Source: Gammaproteobacteria bacterium (GTDB lineage: Bacteria; Pseudomonadota; Gammaproteobacteria; DRLM01). Taken from it: a stretch of DNA of 17,385 nt. The notes beneath the pieces were generated by a model that did not search any database, had not been told where the DNA came from, and saw only the letters and a list, made by a program, of their open reading frames with translations. Below, piece by piece: positions 1 through 7,619 of the stretch. The translations under genes and the position numbers were made by a program. The first letter of the stretch is position 1, and each line of letters begins with the position of its first letter. The stretch lies in NCBI GenBank assembly GCA_015490395.1, contig WFXX01000305.1, forward strand, positions 1 to 17,385, written 5' to 3'.

Positions 1-827
1 GTGCCGGGGATGGCGGCCAGCGGCGCTCCCCGCCGAGAGCGCTCGGGTAGTGCGGCCAGGAGCTGGCGGGCGTAGGGATGGGCGGGGGCGGCGAAGAAGT
101 CGGTGCAGGGGGCCTCCTCCACCACCTGGCCGGCGTACATCACGGCCACCCGCTGGGCGTGGCCGGCCACCACCCCTAGGTCGTGGGTGATGAGCAGCAG
201 GGCCATCTGCCGCTCCCGGCGCAGCCGCCCCAGCAGCTCCAGGATCTGGGCCTGTACGGTGACATCCAGCGCGGTGGTGGGCTCATCGGCGATGAGCAGC
301 TCCGGCTCCCCGGCCAGGGCCATGGCGATCATCACCCGCTGCTTCATCCCCCCCGAGAGCTGGTGCGGGAAGGCCCGCAGACGTCGCGGGGCGTCGGGGA
401 TGCCCACCGCCTCCAGCAGCTCCAGGCAACGCCTGCGGCGGGCCGCCCCGCGCAACCCAAAGTGGTGGCGCAGCACCTCCCCCACCTGCTGCTCCACCGA
501 CAGCACTGGGTTCAAGGCGCTCATCGGCTCCTGGAAGATCATGCCGATGCGTCGCCCCCGGACGCGGCGCATGGCCAGCTCGGGCAGAGCCAGCAGGTCC
601 TGACCGTCCAGGCGCACCGCTCCTTGGATATGGCCCGCCGCCTGGGGTGGCAGGAGCTGCATGATGGCCAGGGCCGTCATGGACTTCCCGCAACCCGACT
701 CCCCCAGCAGGGCGAAGGCCTCGCCCCGTTCCACGGTGAAGCTGGCCCCGTCCACCGCCCGCACCAGCCCCTGCGGCGTGGCGATCCCCACCCGTAGCCG
801 GTCCACCTCCAGAAGCGGCACGCCCAT
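1..827 (-). CDS. yejF: Peptide ABC transporter ATPase, YejF/OppD type (partial, cut by window edge)
   Basis: This is the ATP-hydrolysing subunit of the peptide importer encoded upstream, acting on the cytoplasmic face of the inner membrane. About 275 residues are visible. Walker A GESGCGKS is at residues 42-49, the Q-loop Gln near 99 (IFQEPMSALNP), signature LSGGMKQR near 156-163, Walker B LLIADE near 176-181, and the switch His near 214 (LLITHDLG). The OppD-type tail HPYARQLLAALP precedes the window edge. The ATG at 827 follows a purine-rich ribosome site (GAGGGGGAA) and lies 10 nt after the yejE stop, so it belongs to the same operon. YejF proteins usually carry two fused ABC domains (about 530 residues). 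Only the first is in view, so whether this one is fused cannot be decided. The reading frame is open at the left edge. The ABC family call is certain; the yejF name rests on neighbours. Confidence 0.88.
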   Translation of the reverse strand, partial: MGVPLLEVDRLRVGIATPQGLVRAVDGASFTVERGEAFALLGESGCGKSMTALAIMQLLPPQAAGHIQGAVRLDGQDLLALPELAMRRVRGRRIGMIFQEPMSALNPVLSVEQQVGEVLRHHFGLRGAARRRRCLELLEAVGIPDAPRRLRAFPHQLSGGMKQRVMIAMALAGEPELLIADEPTTALDVTVQAQILELLGRLRRERQMALLLITHDLGVVAGHAQRVAVMYAGQVVEEAPCTDFFAAPAHPYARQLLAALPERSRRGAPLAAIPG

Positions 828-837
828 CGCTTCCCCC

Positions 838-2247
838 TCAGGCCCCGCGCAGGCGCGGGTCGAAGGCATCCCGCACCGCGTCCGCGAACAGGTTGGCAGC
901 CAGCACCAAGGCGAACATGAACAGAAAGGCGGCGGCCAGGGTCCACCACACCACCGGCTCGCGGGCCATCTCCAGGCGGGCGGCGTTGATCATGTTTCCC
1001 CAGCTGTGCATGCTGGGATCCACCCCAACGCCCACGTAGGAGAGCACCGCCTCGGCCAGCACCAGGGCGCTGAAGTCCAGCACCACGCTGATGAGCACGA
1101 TGTGCATCAGGTTGGGCAGCAGGTGGCGCAGCAGGATGCGGCCGTGGCCCACCCCAAAGGCCTGGGCTGCCTGCACGTAGTCCAGCTCCCGCAGCTTGAG
1201 GGTCTCGCCCCGCAGCATGCGGCACAGCCCGGTCCAGCTGGTGATGCCCAGGATCAGACACAGGAACAGCAACCGCATGTCCGCCCGCTCGGTGGCGGTG
1301 GGGAAGGCCTCCGGGTGGTTGGCCATGTAGACCTGAAGCATGAGCACGGCGGCGGCGATGAGCAGCACGCCGGGGATGGCGTTGAGGGTGGTGTAGAGAT
1401 ACTGGACCACATCGTCCACCCAGCCGCGAAAATAGCCAGCTGCCAGCCCCAGCAGCACCGCAAAGGGGAGCATCACCAAGGTGGTGAGGGTGCCGATGAC
1501 CAGGCCGGTGCGCACGCTCTTGAGGCTCTGGTAGAGCACGTCCTGGCCCACCTTGTCGGTGCCGAGGACGTGGTAGTAAGGGGCTAGCGCCGCCACGGCC
1601 CCGGCCAGCAGGAGCAGGACGGCCCCCGTCAGCCACATCGCCCGCCAGGGCAGCTCGGTGCGCCCGGCCGCCACCCGGACCAGGGCCTCCCGCCACCGGC
1701 ATCCCCAGCGCCGGGCTCGCCAGGCCAGCCAGACCATCCCGGCCGCCGCCCAGAGGGCCAGGCCCCAGAGGGCGCCGCGCCCGCCCCGGGCGGCCACGTC
1801 CGCCCAGCGCCGCGCCGGGTCCTCCAGATGGGCCCCGCCCCAGCGCAGGCGCGGGCGGATCCGCTGCACGGTGCCGTCGGGCAAGTGCACCGTCTCCTTG
1901 ACGTAAAGCCGCACGGCGAAGGGGGCCGAGTAGGTCTTCTCGCTCTGGCGGCGCAGGGGCGCCAGGGCCAGGTCCAGGAGGCTCAGGACCTCGGGCGCGT
2001 AGCGTCGCTCCCCCTGCGGTCCGGGCTGGTCCAGGGCGGGGCGGAAGTGCACCGAGTCGGCCAGCCCGATGAGGGCGTAGGCTCCCAGCACCACCGCGCA
2101 GGCCATGGCCAGGGGACGCCGGGCCACCTCCCGCCAGGGGGCACGCAGGTGCTCATGGCGGCGGGCCTGCCAGGCGAAGAGCACCACCAGCCCCACCAGC
2201 AGGAACAGCAGGGCATCGGTCCAGAGCAGCACCGGCTGGAAGGGCAC
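838..2247 (-). CDS. yejE: Peptide ABC transporter permease, YejE/DppC type, with enlarged N-terminus
   Basis: One of the two membrane permeases of the importer, 469 residues. The C-terminal 245 residues are a standard DppC-type core: a GTDKVGQDVL motif near 229-238, then about five membrane helices, and the ATPase-docking EAA loop (YVQAAQAFGVGHGRILLRH) near 357-375. It ends in the family-typical AVRDAFDPRLRG. The N-terminal part is long: hydrophobic segments near 9-26, 45-63, 157-176 and 203-222, with a roughly 90-residue polar loop (65-155) that is probably periplasmic. E. coli YejE is about 340 residues with one helix before its GTD motif, so this protein has about 100 extra residues. The start is GTG, 4 nt after the yejB stop, which suggests translational coupling; no strong ribosome site is visible. 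Transport function is secure by family; the role of the extension is unknown. Confidence 0.88.
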   Translation of the reverse strand: MPFQPVLLWTDALLFLLVGLVVLFAWQARRHEHLRAPWREVARRPLAMACAVVLGAYALIGLADSVHFRPALDQPGPQGERRYAPEVLSLLDLALAPLRRQSEKTYSAPFAVRLYVKETVHLPDGTVQRIRPRLRWGGAHLEDPARRWADVAARGGRGALWGLALWAAAGMVWLAWRARRWGCRWREALVRVAAGRTELPWRAMWLTGAVLLLLAGAVAALAPYYHVLGTDKVGQDVLYQSLKSVRTGLVIGTLTTLVMLPFAVLLGLAAGYFRGWVDDVVQYLYTTLNAIPGVLLIAAAVLMLQVYMANHPEAFPTATERADMRLLFLCLILGITSWTGLCRMLRGETLKLRELDYVQAAQAFGVGHGRILLRHLLPNLMHIVLISVVLDFSALVLAEAVLSYVGVGVDPSMHSWGNMINAARLEMAREPVVWWTLAAAFLFMFALVLAANLFADAVRDAFDPRLRGA

Positions 2248-2251
2248 GGCC

Positions 2252-3229
2252 TCAGCTCAACCTCACACGAGGATCCACCAGGGTGTAGGACAAGTCCGTC
2301 AGGAGCAGGCCCACCAGATAGAGCACCGAGCCCAGGAAGACCATGGCCCGCACGATGGCGAAGTCCTGGGCATTGATAGCGTCGATGGTATAGCTGCCCA
2401 GGCCCGGGATGCCGAAGAAGGACTCCAGGATCAGGCTCCCCATGAACAGCAGGGGCAGCAACACCACCGAACCGGTGAGGATGGGGATGAGGGCATTGCG
2501 CAGCACGTGCCGCGCCAGCACTGCCCCCTCCCCCAGGCCCTTGGCCCGGGCGGTGCGCACGTAGTCCTTGCCCAGCTCCTCCAGGAACAGGGTGCGGTAC
2601 CAGCGAACCCCGCTGCCGATGCCGCTCACCACCCCCACGGCCACCGGCAGGACCACGAACTTCCAAGCCGCCAGGCCCTCGCCGAAGCCGGAGATGGGAA
2701 CCAAGCGCATCACCTTGCCCACCAGGTACTGCCCGGCGATGATGTAGAACAGGGCCGAGATGGACATCAAGGCCACGCACAGCACCATCCCCCACAGCTC
2801 CACGTAGGTGGCCCGGAAGAAGACCACCAGCAGGGCAAAGGTGATGTTCACCGCCAGGCCGATGACGAAGACGGGCACCGCCACCGCGAGGCTCGGCCCC
2901 ATGCGCTGGCGGATGTCGTAGCCGATGTCCGAGCCGGCGTCCGAGCGGCCGAACTCGAAGGCGAAGAGGCTCACCGACTTCTGGAAGAAGATGGTCTCGG
3001 TGAGCCGGTCCAGCCCTTCGGCCTCGGCGTTGTAGAGCAGGGGCAGGTGATAGCCCCGCTCCCGCTTCCAGGCCTCGACGGCCTCGGGGGTGACCCGCTT
3101 GACCCCCAGCTGCATGCGGGCCATGTCGTCCGGGCTGTTGACCACGAAGAAGAGGACGAAGGTCAGCAGGTTCACCCCGACGAGGATGGGCAGGGCATAG
3201 AGCAGGCGGCGGAGGATATAGGCCAGCAT
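2252..3229 (-). CDS. yejB: Peptide ABC transporter permease, YejB/DppB type
   Basis: First permease of the importer, 325 residues. It opens with the typical DppB start, MLAYILRRLLYALPILVGV, whose helix spans about 11-30. A periplasmic stretch (about 31-110) follows, then five or so further hydrophobic segments. The EAA loop (KDYVRTARAKGLGEGAVLARH) at about 221-241 docks the ATPase, and the ESFFGIPGLGSYT motif near 269-281 is characteristic of the family. The protein ends in DLSYTLVDPRVRLS, also family-typical. The ATG at 3229 has a good ribosome site (GGGAGG, 7 nt upstream) and lies 12 nt after the yejA stop. The stop is 4 nt before the yejE start. E. coli YejB is about 364 residues, so this copy is slightly short in the periplasmic region but all core elements are present. 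Confidence 0.9.
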   Translation of the reverse strand: MLAYILRRLLYALPILVGVNLLTFVLFFVVNSPDDMARMQLGVKRVTPEAVEAWKRERGYHLPLLYNAEAEGLDRLTETIFFQKSVSLFAFEFGRSDAGSDIGYDIRQRMGPSLAVAVPVFVIGLAVNITFALLVVFFRATYVELWGMVLCVALMSISALFYIIAGQYLVGKVMRLVPISGFGEGLAAWKFVVLPVAVGVVSGIGSGVRWYRTLFLEELGKDYVRTARAKGLGEGAVLARHVLRNALIPILTGSVVLLPLLFMGSLILESFFGIPGLGSYTIDAINAQDFAIVRAMVFLGSVLYLVGLLLTDLSYTLVDPRVRLS

Positions 3230-3241
3230 CGCGCGCCTCCC

Positions 3242-5410
3242 TCAGGCGGCGTCCCGGAAAGGGGTGCGCAGGCGGCGTCGGTACACCCGCCAGGCTGGGA
3301 ACAGGACCACCAGGAGCAGGGCCGCTCCGGCCCCGAGGGGCCAAAGCACAGGGCGATTCCAGGCCCGCTGAGCCGCCAGCCGCTGCTCGGGCTCCACCCG
3401 GATGTACTTGAGGGTGTTGTTGGCCATCAGGTGCGGCCGGGCGTTACGGTACCAGGCATGGTACAAGGTGAAGGCCTTGGGGTGGAAACCCCACACCCAG
3501 GGGGCATCCCGGCGGGCGATGGCCAGCATTCGGTCGATGAGGGCCAGCCGCTCGGGGCCGTCCTCCATGGCCTTCATGCGCTCGAAGAGGCGGTCGAACT
3601 CGGGATTGGCGTAGTTGGCGGCGTTCTCGCCCCCGTGGCGCACCTTCCCATTGGGCCCGTAGAGCAGGAACAGGAAGTTCTCCGGGTCCGGGTAGTCGGC
3701 GTTCCAGCCCCAGAGGAAGATCTGGGCGGCGCCGGTGCGCATCTTGTCCTGGAAGCGGTTGTAGTCGGTGTTGCGCACCACGAGCTCGATCCCCAGCTTG
3801 CGGAACTGCTTGCGGTACCAGTCCAGGCGGGCCTTGTCGTCGGGCCCGGTGGCGGTGACGTCGAGGTGCAGGGTGAGCGGCTCGCCCGTGGTCCGGTCCA
3901 CCCCCCCCGGATAGCCGGCCTCGGCCAGCAGCCGCCGGGCCTCTTCTATGGGCTTGCGTCTGGGGCGGCCCTCTACCCAGTCGTAGACGTAGGGGTTCAT
4001 TCCCGACCGCCCCTCGCGATGGCCGAAGATGCCGGGCGGGATGGGCCCCTGGGCGGCGATGCCCCGACCGTTGGCGAAGATGGCGATGTACTCCTCATAG
4101 TCCACGGCGATGGAGATGGCTTGGCGCAGCTTGCGGGCCCGCTCCGACAGCCCCCCCACCACGGGATCGAGCATGTTGAAGCCCATGTAGTAGGTGGAGG
4201 GCGCCACCGCCGTGGCGAGCCGCACCCCCTTGGCCCGGAGCTCCTCCGTGAGGCTGACCTCGCCCCCGGGCCCCACCCGCACCGCCTGGTCGAAGGCATC
4301 GGAGCTGATCCCAGAGGCGTCGTAGTAGCCCTGGAGGAACTTGTTCCAGTAGGGAATGGACTCCTTCTCCAGGCTGAAGATCACCCGATCCACCAGAGGC
4401 AGGCGCCGGCCGGCATCGGCCAGCAGACCCGCCTCCCGGTCCCCCGGCATGCCCTCGGCGGGATAGCGCTCCTCGTGGAAGTGGGGGTTGCGCTCGAGCA
4501 CCATGCGCCGGTTGGGGTTGTTCTCCACCAGCATGAAGGGCCCGGTCCCCACGGGATACCAATCCAAGGTCAGGTTACGCTCGGCCATCCCCGGCTGGCC
4601 GTAGAAGGCCACCGCCTCGGGGGGCATGGGGGCGAAGAAGGGCATGGCCAGCCAGTAGCGAAACTGGGGGTACTTGCCGCGGATACGGATGCGGTAGCTG
4701 TAGCGCCCGGTGACCTCCACCCCTTCCAAGGGCAGCGCCTGCAGGTCCGGCTCCTGCCCCTCCCGGCGCAGGGTCTCCAGGCGGCGCCCGAAGGCGGCGA
4801 AGCCCACGATGTGCTCGCTCATCAGGCCGCGGATGGGGCTGTGGAGGCGGGGATCGGCCAGGCGCTTGATCTGATGGACGTAGTCGGCCGCCACCAGCTC
4901 GCGGGTGCCGCGCTCGGGGAAGTCGGCCAGGGTGTGCACCCCCTCCAGGTCCCGCTCGGACAGGCCCCGGTAGAGGTACCGCCCGTCCGGGCCCCTGGCG
5001 AAGGCGGGATGCGGGGCGTAGCGGATTCCCGGCCGGATGCGGATCTCGTAGACGCTCCAGGCCACCGCTTCCGCTGGGGCCCCGGGCGGCAGCTCCCGCC
5101 CCCGGGCGTCCAGGAGCCTGGGCTCAGGGAGGGCCTCGGCGGTCAGCGGCACCAGCCGGTAGGGCCGCAGGAGATAGTGGTACTGCAGGGGCGGCTCGTA
5201 GATCTGGGCGATGAAGGTGTACTCGTTGGAGCTGTAGGAGCGCACCGGGTCCAGGTGCTTGGGCCGCTGGGCGAAGGCCGAGAAGATCACCTTTTCTGCC
5301 GCCAGCCCAGGCGGGTAGGGGCTGTTCCAGGGCTCGCCCGAGGTCCCGCAGCCGGCCAGGGCACCGGCCAGGAGCAGGGCCGCGAGGACAGGGAGCGGGT
5401 GGGGACGCAC
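3242..5410 (-). CDS. yejA: Peptide-binding lipoprotein of ABC importer (SBP_bac_5 family), with C-terminal membrane helix
   Basis: Extracytoplasmic solute-binding protein that captures peptides for the importer, 722 residues from the chosen start. I chose the GTG at 5410 because it gives a compact lipoprotein signal (RPHPLPVLAALLLAGALAGC) with lipobox LAGC and the lipidated Cys at residue 21. The open frame extends to 5500, but the extra N-terminus is Arg/Gly/Pro-rich and overlaps the fabI control region. Family 5 features include RPKHLDPVRSYSSNEY near 49-64, YMGFNMLDP, and DYNRFQDKMRTGAAQIFLWGW with YPDPENFLFLLY toward the C-terminal lobe. The last ~36 residues hold a hydrophobic helix (PVLWPLGAGAALLLVVLFPA, about 687-706) followed by RVYRRRLR. 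That is unusual for a binding protein and predicts a second membrane anchor with its tail in the cytoplasm. E. coli YejA is about 604 residues and soluble. First gene of the operon; no strong ribosome site is visible before the GTG. Confidence 0.87.
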   Translation of the reverse strand: MRPHPLPVLAALLLAGALAGCGTSGEPWNSPYPPGLAAEKVIFSAFAQRPKHLDPVRSYSSNEYTFIAQIYEPPLQYHYLLRPYRLVPLTAEALPEPRLLDARGRELPPGAPAEAVAWSVYEIRIRPGIRYAPHPAFARGPDGRYLYRGLSERDLEGVHTLADFPERGTRELVAADYVHQIKRLADPRLHSPIRGLMSEHIVGFAAFGRRLETLRREGQEPDLQALPLEGVEVTGRYSYRIRIRGKYPQFRYWLAMPFFAPMPPEAVAFYGQPGMAERNLTLDWYPVGTGPFMLVENNPNRRMVLERNPHFHEERYPAEGMPGDREAGLLADAGRRLPLVDRVIFSLEKESIPYWNKFLQGYYDASGISSDAFDQAVRVGPGGEVSLTEELRAKGVRLATAVAPSTYYMGFNMLDPVVGGLSERARKLRQAISIAVDYEEYIAIFANGRGIAAQGPIPPGIFGHREGRSGMNPYVYDWVEGRPRRKPIEEARRLLAEAGYPGGVDRTTGEPLTLHLDVTATGPDDKARLDWYRKQFRKLGIELVVRNTDYNRFQDKMRTGAAQIFLWGWNADYPDPENFLFLLYGPNGKVRHGGENAANYANPEFDRLFERMKAMEDGPERLALIDRMLAIARRDAPWVWGFHPKAFTLYHAWYRNARPHLMANNTLKYIRVEPEQRLAAQRAWNRPVLWPLGAGAALLLVVLFPAWRVYRRRLRTPFRDAA

Positions 5411-5450
5411 GGTCGCGGGCCGGGATGCCGTATCCGGTGATGGGAAGGCC

Positions 5451-5458
5451 AGTATAAT
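5451..5458 (+). promoter_or_regulatory. -10 candidate in the fabI/yejA divergent region
   Basis: A perfect TATAAT lies at 5453-5458 in an otherwise GC-rich 102-nt spacer between the divergent yejA and fabI starts. On the plus strand it would start transcription near 5465, about 48 nt before fabI. On the minus strand the same bases read TATACT (5456-5451), about 40 nt before the yejA GTG, so the site could serve both genes. No convincing -35 is visible for either direction. The call rests on the -10 alone. Confidence 0.4.
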
Positions 5459-5512
5459 CCAAGCCGGGCCGCGCCCGTGGCCCCTTCCGCTGGCAGGCAA
5501 GGAGAGAACGGC

Positions 5513-6331
5513 ATGAGCTCAGAGCTGGGAGGCTTCCTGCGGGGCCGGCGGGCCCTGGTCACCGGCGTGGCCAGCCCGCGCTCCATCGCCTGGGGCATCG
5601 CCCAGGCCCTGCACGCGGCGGGCGCCGAGCTCGCCTTCACCTACCAGAACGAGAAGCTCCGCACCCGGGTGGAGCAGCTCGCCGCGGGCACCGGCTCGGA
5701 GCTGGTCCTGCCCCTGGACGTGACCGAGGAGGGGCAGATCGAGGCCCTCTTCGAGCGCCTCGCCGGCGCCTGGGACCACTTGGACATCCTGGTCCACTCC
5801 ATGGCCTTCGCCCCGCGGGAGGCCCTGGAGGGCTCCTTCACCGCCGGCTGCACCCGGCAGGCCTGGCATACCGCCCAGGAGGTCAGCGCCTACAGCTTGG
5901 TCGCCTTGGCGCGGGCAGCCTTGCCCCTGATGGGGGAGGGCCCGGAGGCCGGGGACCGGGCCCTGCTCACCCTGAGCTATCTGGGCGCCGAGCGGGTGGT
6001 GCCCAACTACAACGTGATGGGCCCAGCCAAGGCAGCCCTGGAATCGGCGGTCCGCTACCTGGCCGCGGACCTGGGCCCCCGGGGAATCCGGGTCAACGCC
6101 ATCTCCGCCGGGCCCATCCGCACCCTGGCCGCCTCGGGCATCGGCGGCTTCCGGCAGATGCTGGAGCACGTGGCCGCCCACGCCCCCCTGCGGCGCAACG
6201 TCACCATCGAGGAGGTGGGCCGGGCGGCGGCCTTCCTCTGCTCCGGCCTGGCCTCGGGGATCACCGGTGAGATCCTCTATGTGGACGCCGGCTATCACGT
6301 CATGGGCGTGACGGCGCCCGCGGCGGGCTGA
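5513..6331 (+). CDS. fabI: Enoyl-[acyl-carrier-protein] reductase (NADH), FabI
   Basis: Catalyses the last step of each type II fatty-acid elongation cycle, reducing trans-2-enoyl-ACP with NAD(P)H in the cytosol; it is the target of triclosan-type inhibitors. The protein is 272 residues. The nucleotide-binding start TGVASPRSIAWGIA is at about 17-30. The catalytic Tyr166 and Lys173 sit in YNVMGPAK, with the second conserved Tyr156 in LSYLGAE, and NAISAGPIRTLAASGI near 195-210 is the FabI signature. The ATG at 5513 is preceded by AAGGAG (5499-5504) at an 8-nt spacing; an upstream in-frame GTG at 5477 lacks this and was rejected. Compared with my recollection of E. coli FabI there are about five extra residues before LLTLSYLG (MGEGPEAGDRA), and Ala98 replaces Gly93. 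The symporter gene follows after 27 nt, probably in the same transcript. Confidence 0.97.
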   Translation: MSSELGGFLRGRRALVTGVASPRSIAWGIAQALHAAGAELAFTYQNEKLRTRVEQLAAGTGSELVLPLDVTEEGQIEALFERLAGAWDHLDILVHSMAFAPREALEGSFTAGCTRQAWHTAQEVSAYSLVALARAALPLMGEGPEAGDRALLTLSYLGAERVVPNYNVMGPAKAALESAVRYLAADLGPRGIRVNAISAGPIRTLAASGIGGFRQMLEHVAAHAPLRRNVTIEEVGRAAAFLCSGLASGITGEILYVDAGYHVMGVTAPAAG

Positions 6332-6358
6332 GCACGGGCTGAGACGGGGCGTCCCACG

Positions 6359-7603
6359 GTGAGCCCACGCCGCGCCCGTCTGCTGCTGGCGCTCATCGCC
6401 CTGGGCGTGGTGGCTGGGGCGGTGTGCGGCTGGGCCTTCGGGCCGGCCATGGCCTCCGTGGCCTGGTTGGGCGAGCTGTTCCTCGACGCCCTGAAGATGC
6501 TCATCGTGCCGCTTATCGTGGCGGCGGTGGTGAGCGGGGTGGGCTCCTTGGGGGACGTGCGGCGCCTGGGGCGCCTGGGGGCGGTGACCATCGGCTACTA
6601 CGCGGCCACCACCGCCTTGGCGGTGCTCACCGGGCTCGTGATGGTCAACCTGATCCGTCCGGGCGAGGGGGTGAGCCTGGAGGCGGCAGCTCCCGTGGCG
6701 GGCCTGGCCGAGAAGGCCGAGATCGGGGCCGCCGACATCCTGCTATCCCTGGTCAGCCCCAACCTGGTCCAGGCAGCGGCCGAGACCCAGCTCCTGCCCC
6801 TGATTCTCTTCGCCATCCTGCTCTCGGCCGCCCTCACCACCCTGGGCCCCAAGGGCGAGCACGTGCTGGCCTTCTTCGACGGGCTCAACGAGGCCCTGAT
6901 GCGGGTGGTGGAATGGATCATGTACCTGGCCCCTGCGGGCATCTTCGCCCTAGTGGCCCACCGGCTGGGCCAGGCGGGGGGCGGAGAGGCCTTCTGGGGC
7001 CAGCTCCAGGCGGTGGGGCTGCACGTGGTCACGGTGCTCGCGGGCCTGGCCGTGCACTTCCTGGTGCTCCTGGCCCTCCTGGCCTTCCTGGCCCGCCGCG
7101 GCCTGGGCTACCTGGCCACCCTGGGGCGGGCCCTGCTCACCGCCCTGGGCACGGCCAGCTCCTCGGCCACCCTGCCCCTGACCATGGAGTGCGCCCGGGA
7201 GGCGGGGGTGCGAGAGCGGCCGGTGCGCTTCGTCCTGCCCCTGGGCAGCACGGTGAACATGGACGGCACCGCCCTGTACGAGGCCTGCGCCGCCCTGTTC
7301 ATCGCCCAGGCCTACGGCATCGAGCTGGGTCTGGGGCAGCAGGCGCTGGTCTTCCTCACCGCCACCCTGGCGGCCATTGGAGCGGCCGGTATCCCCGAGG
7401 CCGGGCTGGTGACCCTGGTCATCGTGCTCCAGGCGGTGGGGCTACCCCTGGAGGGCATCGGCCTGCTTCTGGCTGTGGACTGGTTCCTGGACCGCTTCCG
7501 CACCACGGTGAACGTGTGGGGCGATGCGGTGGGGGCAGCGGTGGTGGACCGCCTGCTAGGCGGCCAGACGGCCTGGCCTCCCGCAAGGGGCACGGGGAGC
7601 TAA
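6359..7603 (+). CDS. Dicarboxylate/acidic amino acid:cation symporter (SLC1/DAACS family), EAAT-like
   Basis: Secondary transporter of the glutamate/aspartate:sodium (or proton) symporter family, inner membrane, 414 residues. The hallmarks are clear: the HP1 serine motif SSSATLP at 267-273, TM7 NMDGTAL at 300-306 (sodium site), the HP2 tip GIPEAG at 344-349, and TM8 DWFLDRFRTTVNVWGD at 374-389. Arg381 matches the residue that holds the side-chain carboxylate of Asp/Glu (GltPh Arg397), so an acidic amino acid or dicarboxylate substrate is the best guess. Glu308 (NMDGTALYEA) occupies the position of the Glu needed for K+ coupling in mammalian EAATs, where archaeal GltPh has Gln. The start is GTG at 6359, 27 nt after fabI, with only a weak purine-rich ribosome site. 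The stop TAA (7601-7603) overlaps the convergent ppiD stop. The family is certain; substrate and coupling ions are inferred, so no symbol is given. Confidence 0.93.
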   Translation: MSPRRARLLLALIALGVVAGAVCGWAFGPAMASVAWLGELFLDALKMLIVPLIVAAVVSGVGSLGDVRRLGRLGAVTIGYYAATTALAVLTGLVMVNLIRPGEGVSLEAAAPVAGLAEKAEIGAADILLSLVSPNLVQAAAETQLLPLILFAILLSAALTTLGPKGEHVLAFFDGLNEALMRVVEWIMYLAPAGIFALVAHRLGQAGGGEAFWGQLQAVGLHVVTVLAGLAVHFLVLLALLAFLARRGLGYLATLGRALLTALGTASSSATLPLTMECAREAGVRERPVRFVLPLGSTVNMDGTALYEACAALFIAQAYGIELGLGQQALVFLTATLAAIGAAGIPEAGLVTLVIVLQAVGLPLEGIGLLLAVDWFLDRFRTTVNVWGDAVGAAVVDRLLGGQTAWPPARGTGS

Positions 7604-7619
7604 ATCCGCTCGGGGTGCC
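7589..7619. other. Imperfect inverted repeat across the convergent stop codons
   Basis: GGCAC (7589-7593) pairs with GTGCC (7615-7619), and GAGC (7597-7600) with GCTC (7608-7611), separated by a symmetrical 3x3 internal loop of G residues. The 7-nt loop holds both overlapping stop codons. It could work as a weak two-way terminator or processing structure, since there is no free spacer between the two genes. No U-tract is present. Confidence 0.35.

Noticed and set aside
2105..5440. A 1111-codon open frame on the plus strand opposite yejA, yejB and the start of yejE
   Set aside because: It is a mirror of GC-rich codon bias. Its product is His/Gln/Gly/Glu-rich with no recognisable domain, and it lies opposite three well-supported transporter genes.
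5411..5500. Upstream start for the peptide-binding lipoprotein
   Set aside because: It would place about 30 Arg/Gly/Pro-rich residues before the signal peptide; the GTG at 5410 gives a normal lipoprotein signal.
5477..5513. Upstream GTG start for fabI
   Set aside because: It would add 12 residues unlike FabI and would include the strong AAGGAG ribosome site of the ATG at 5513.
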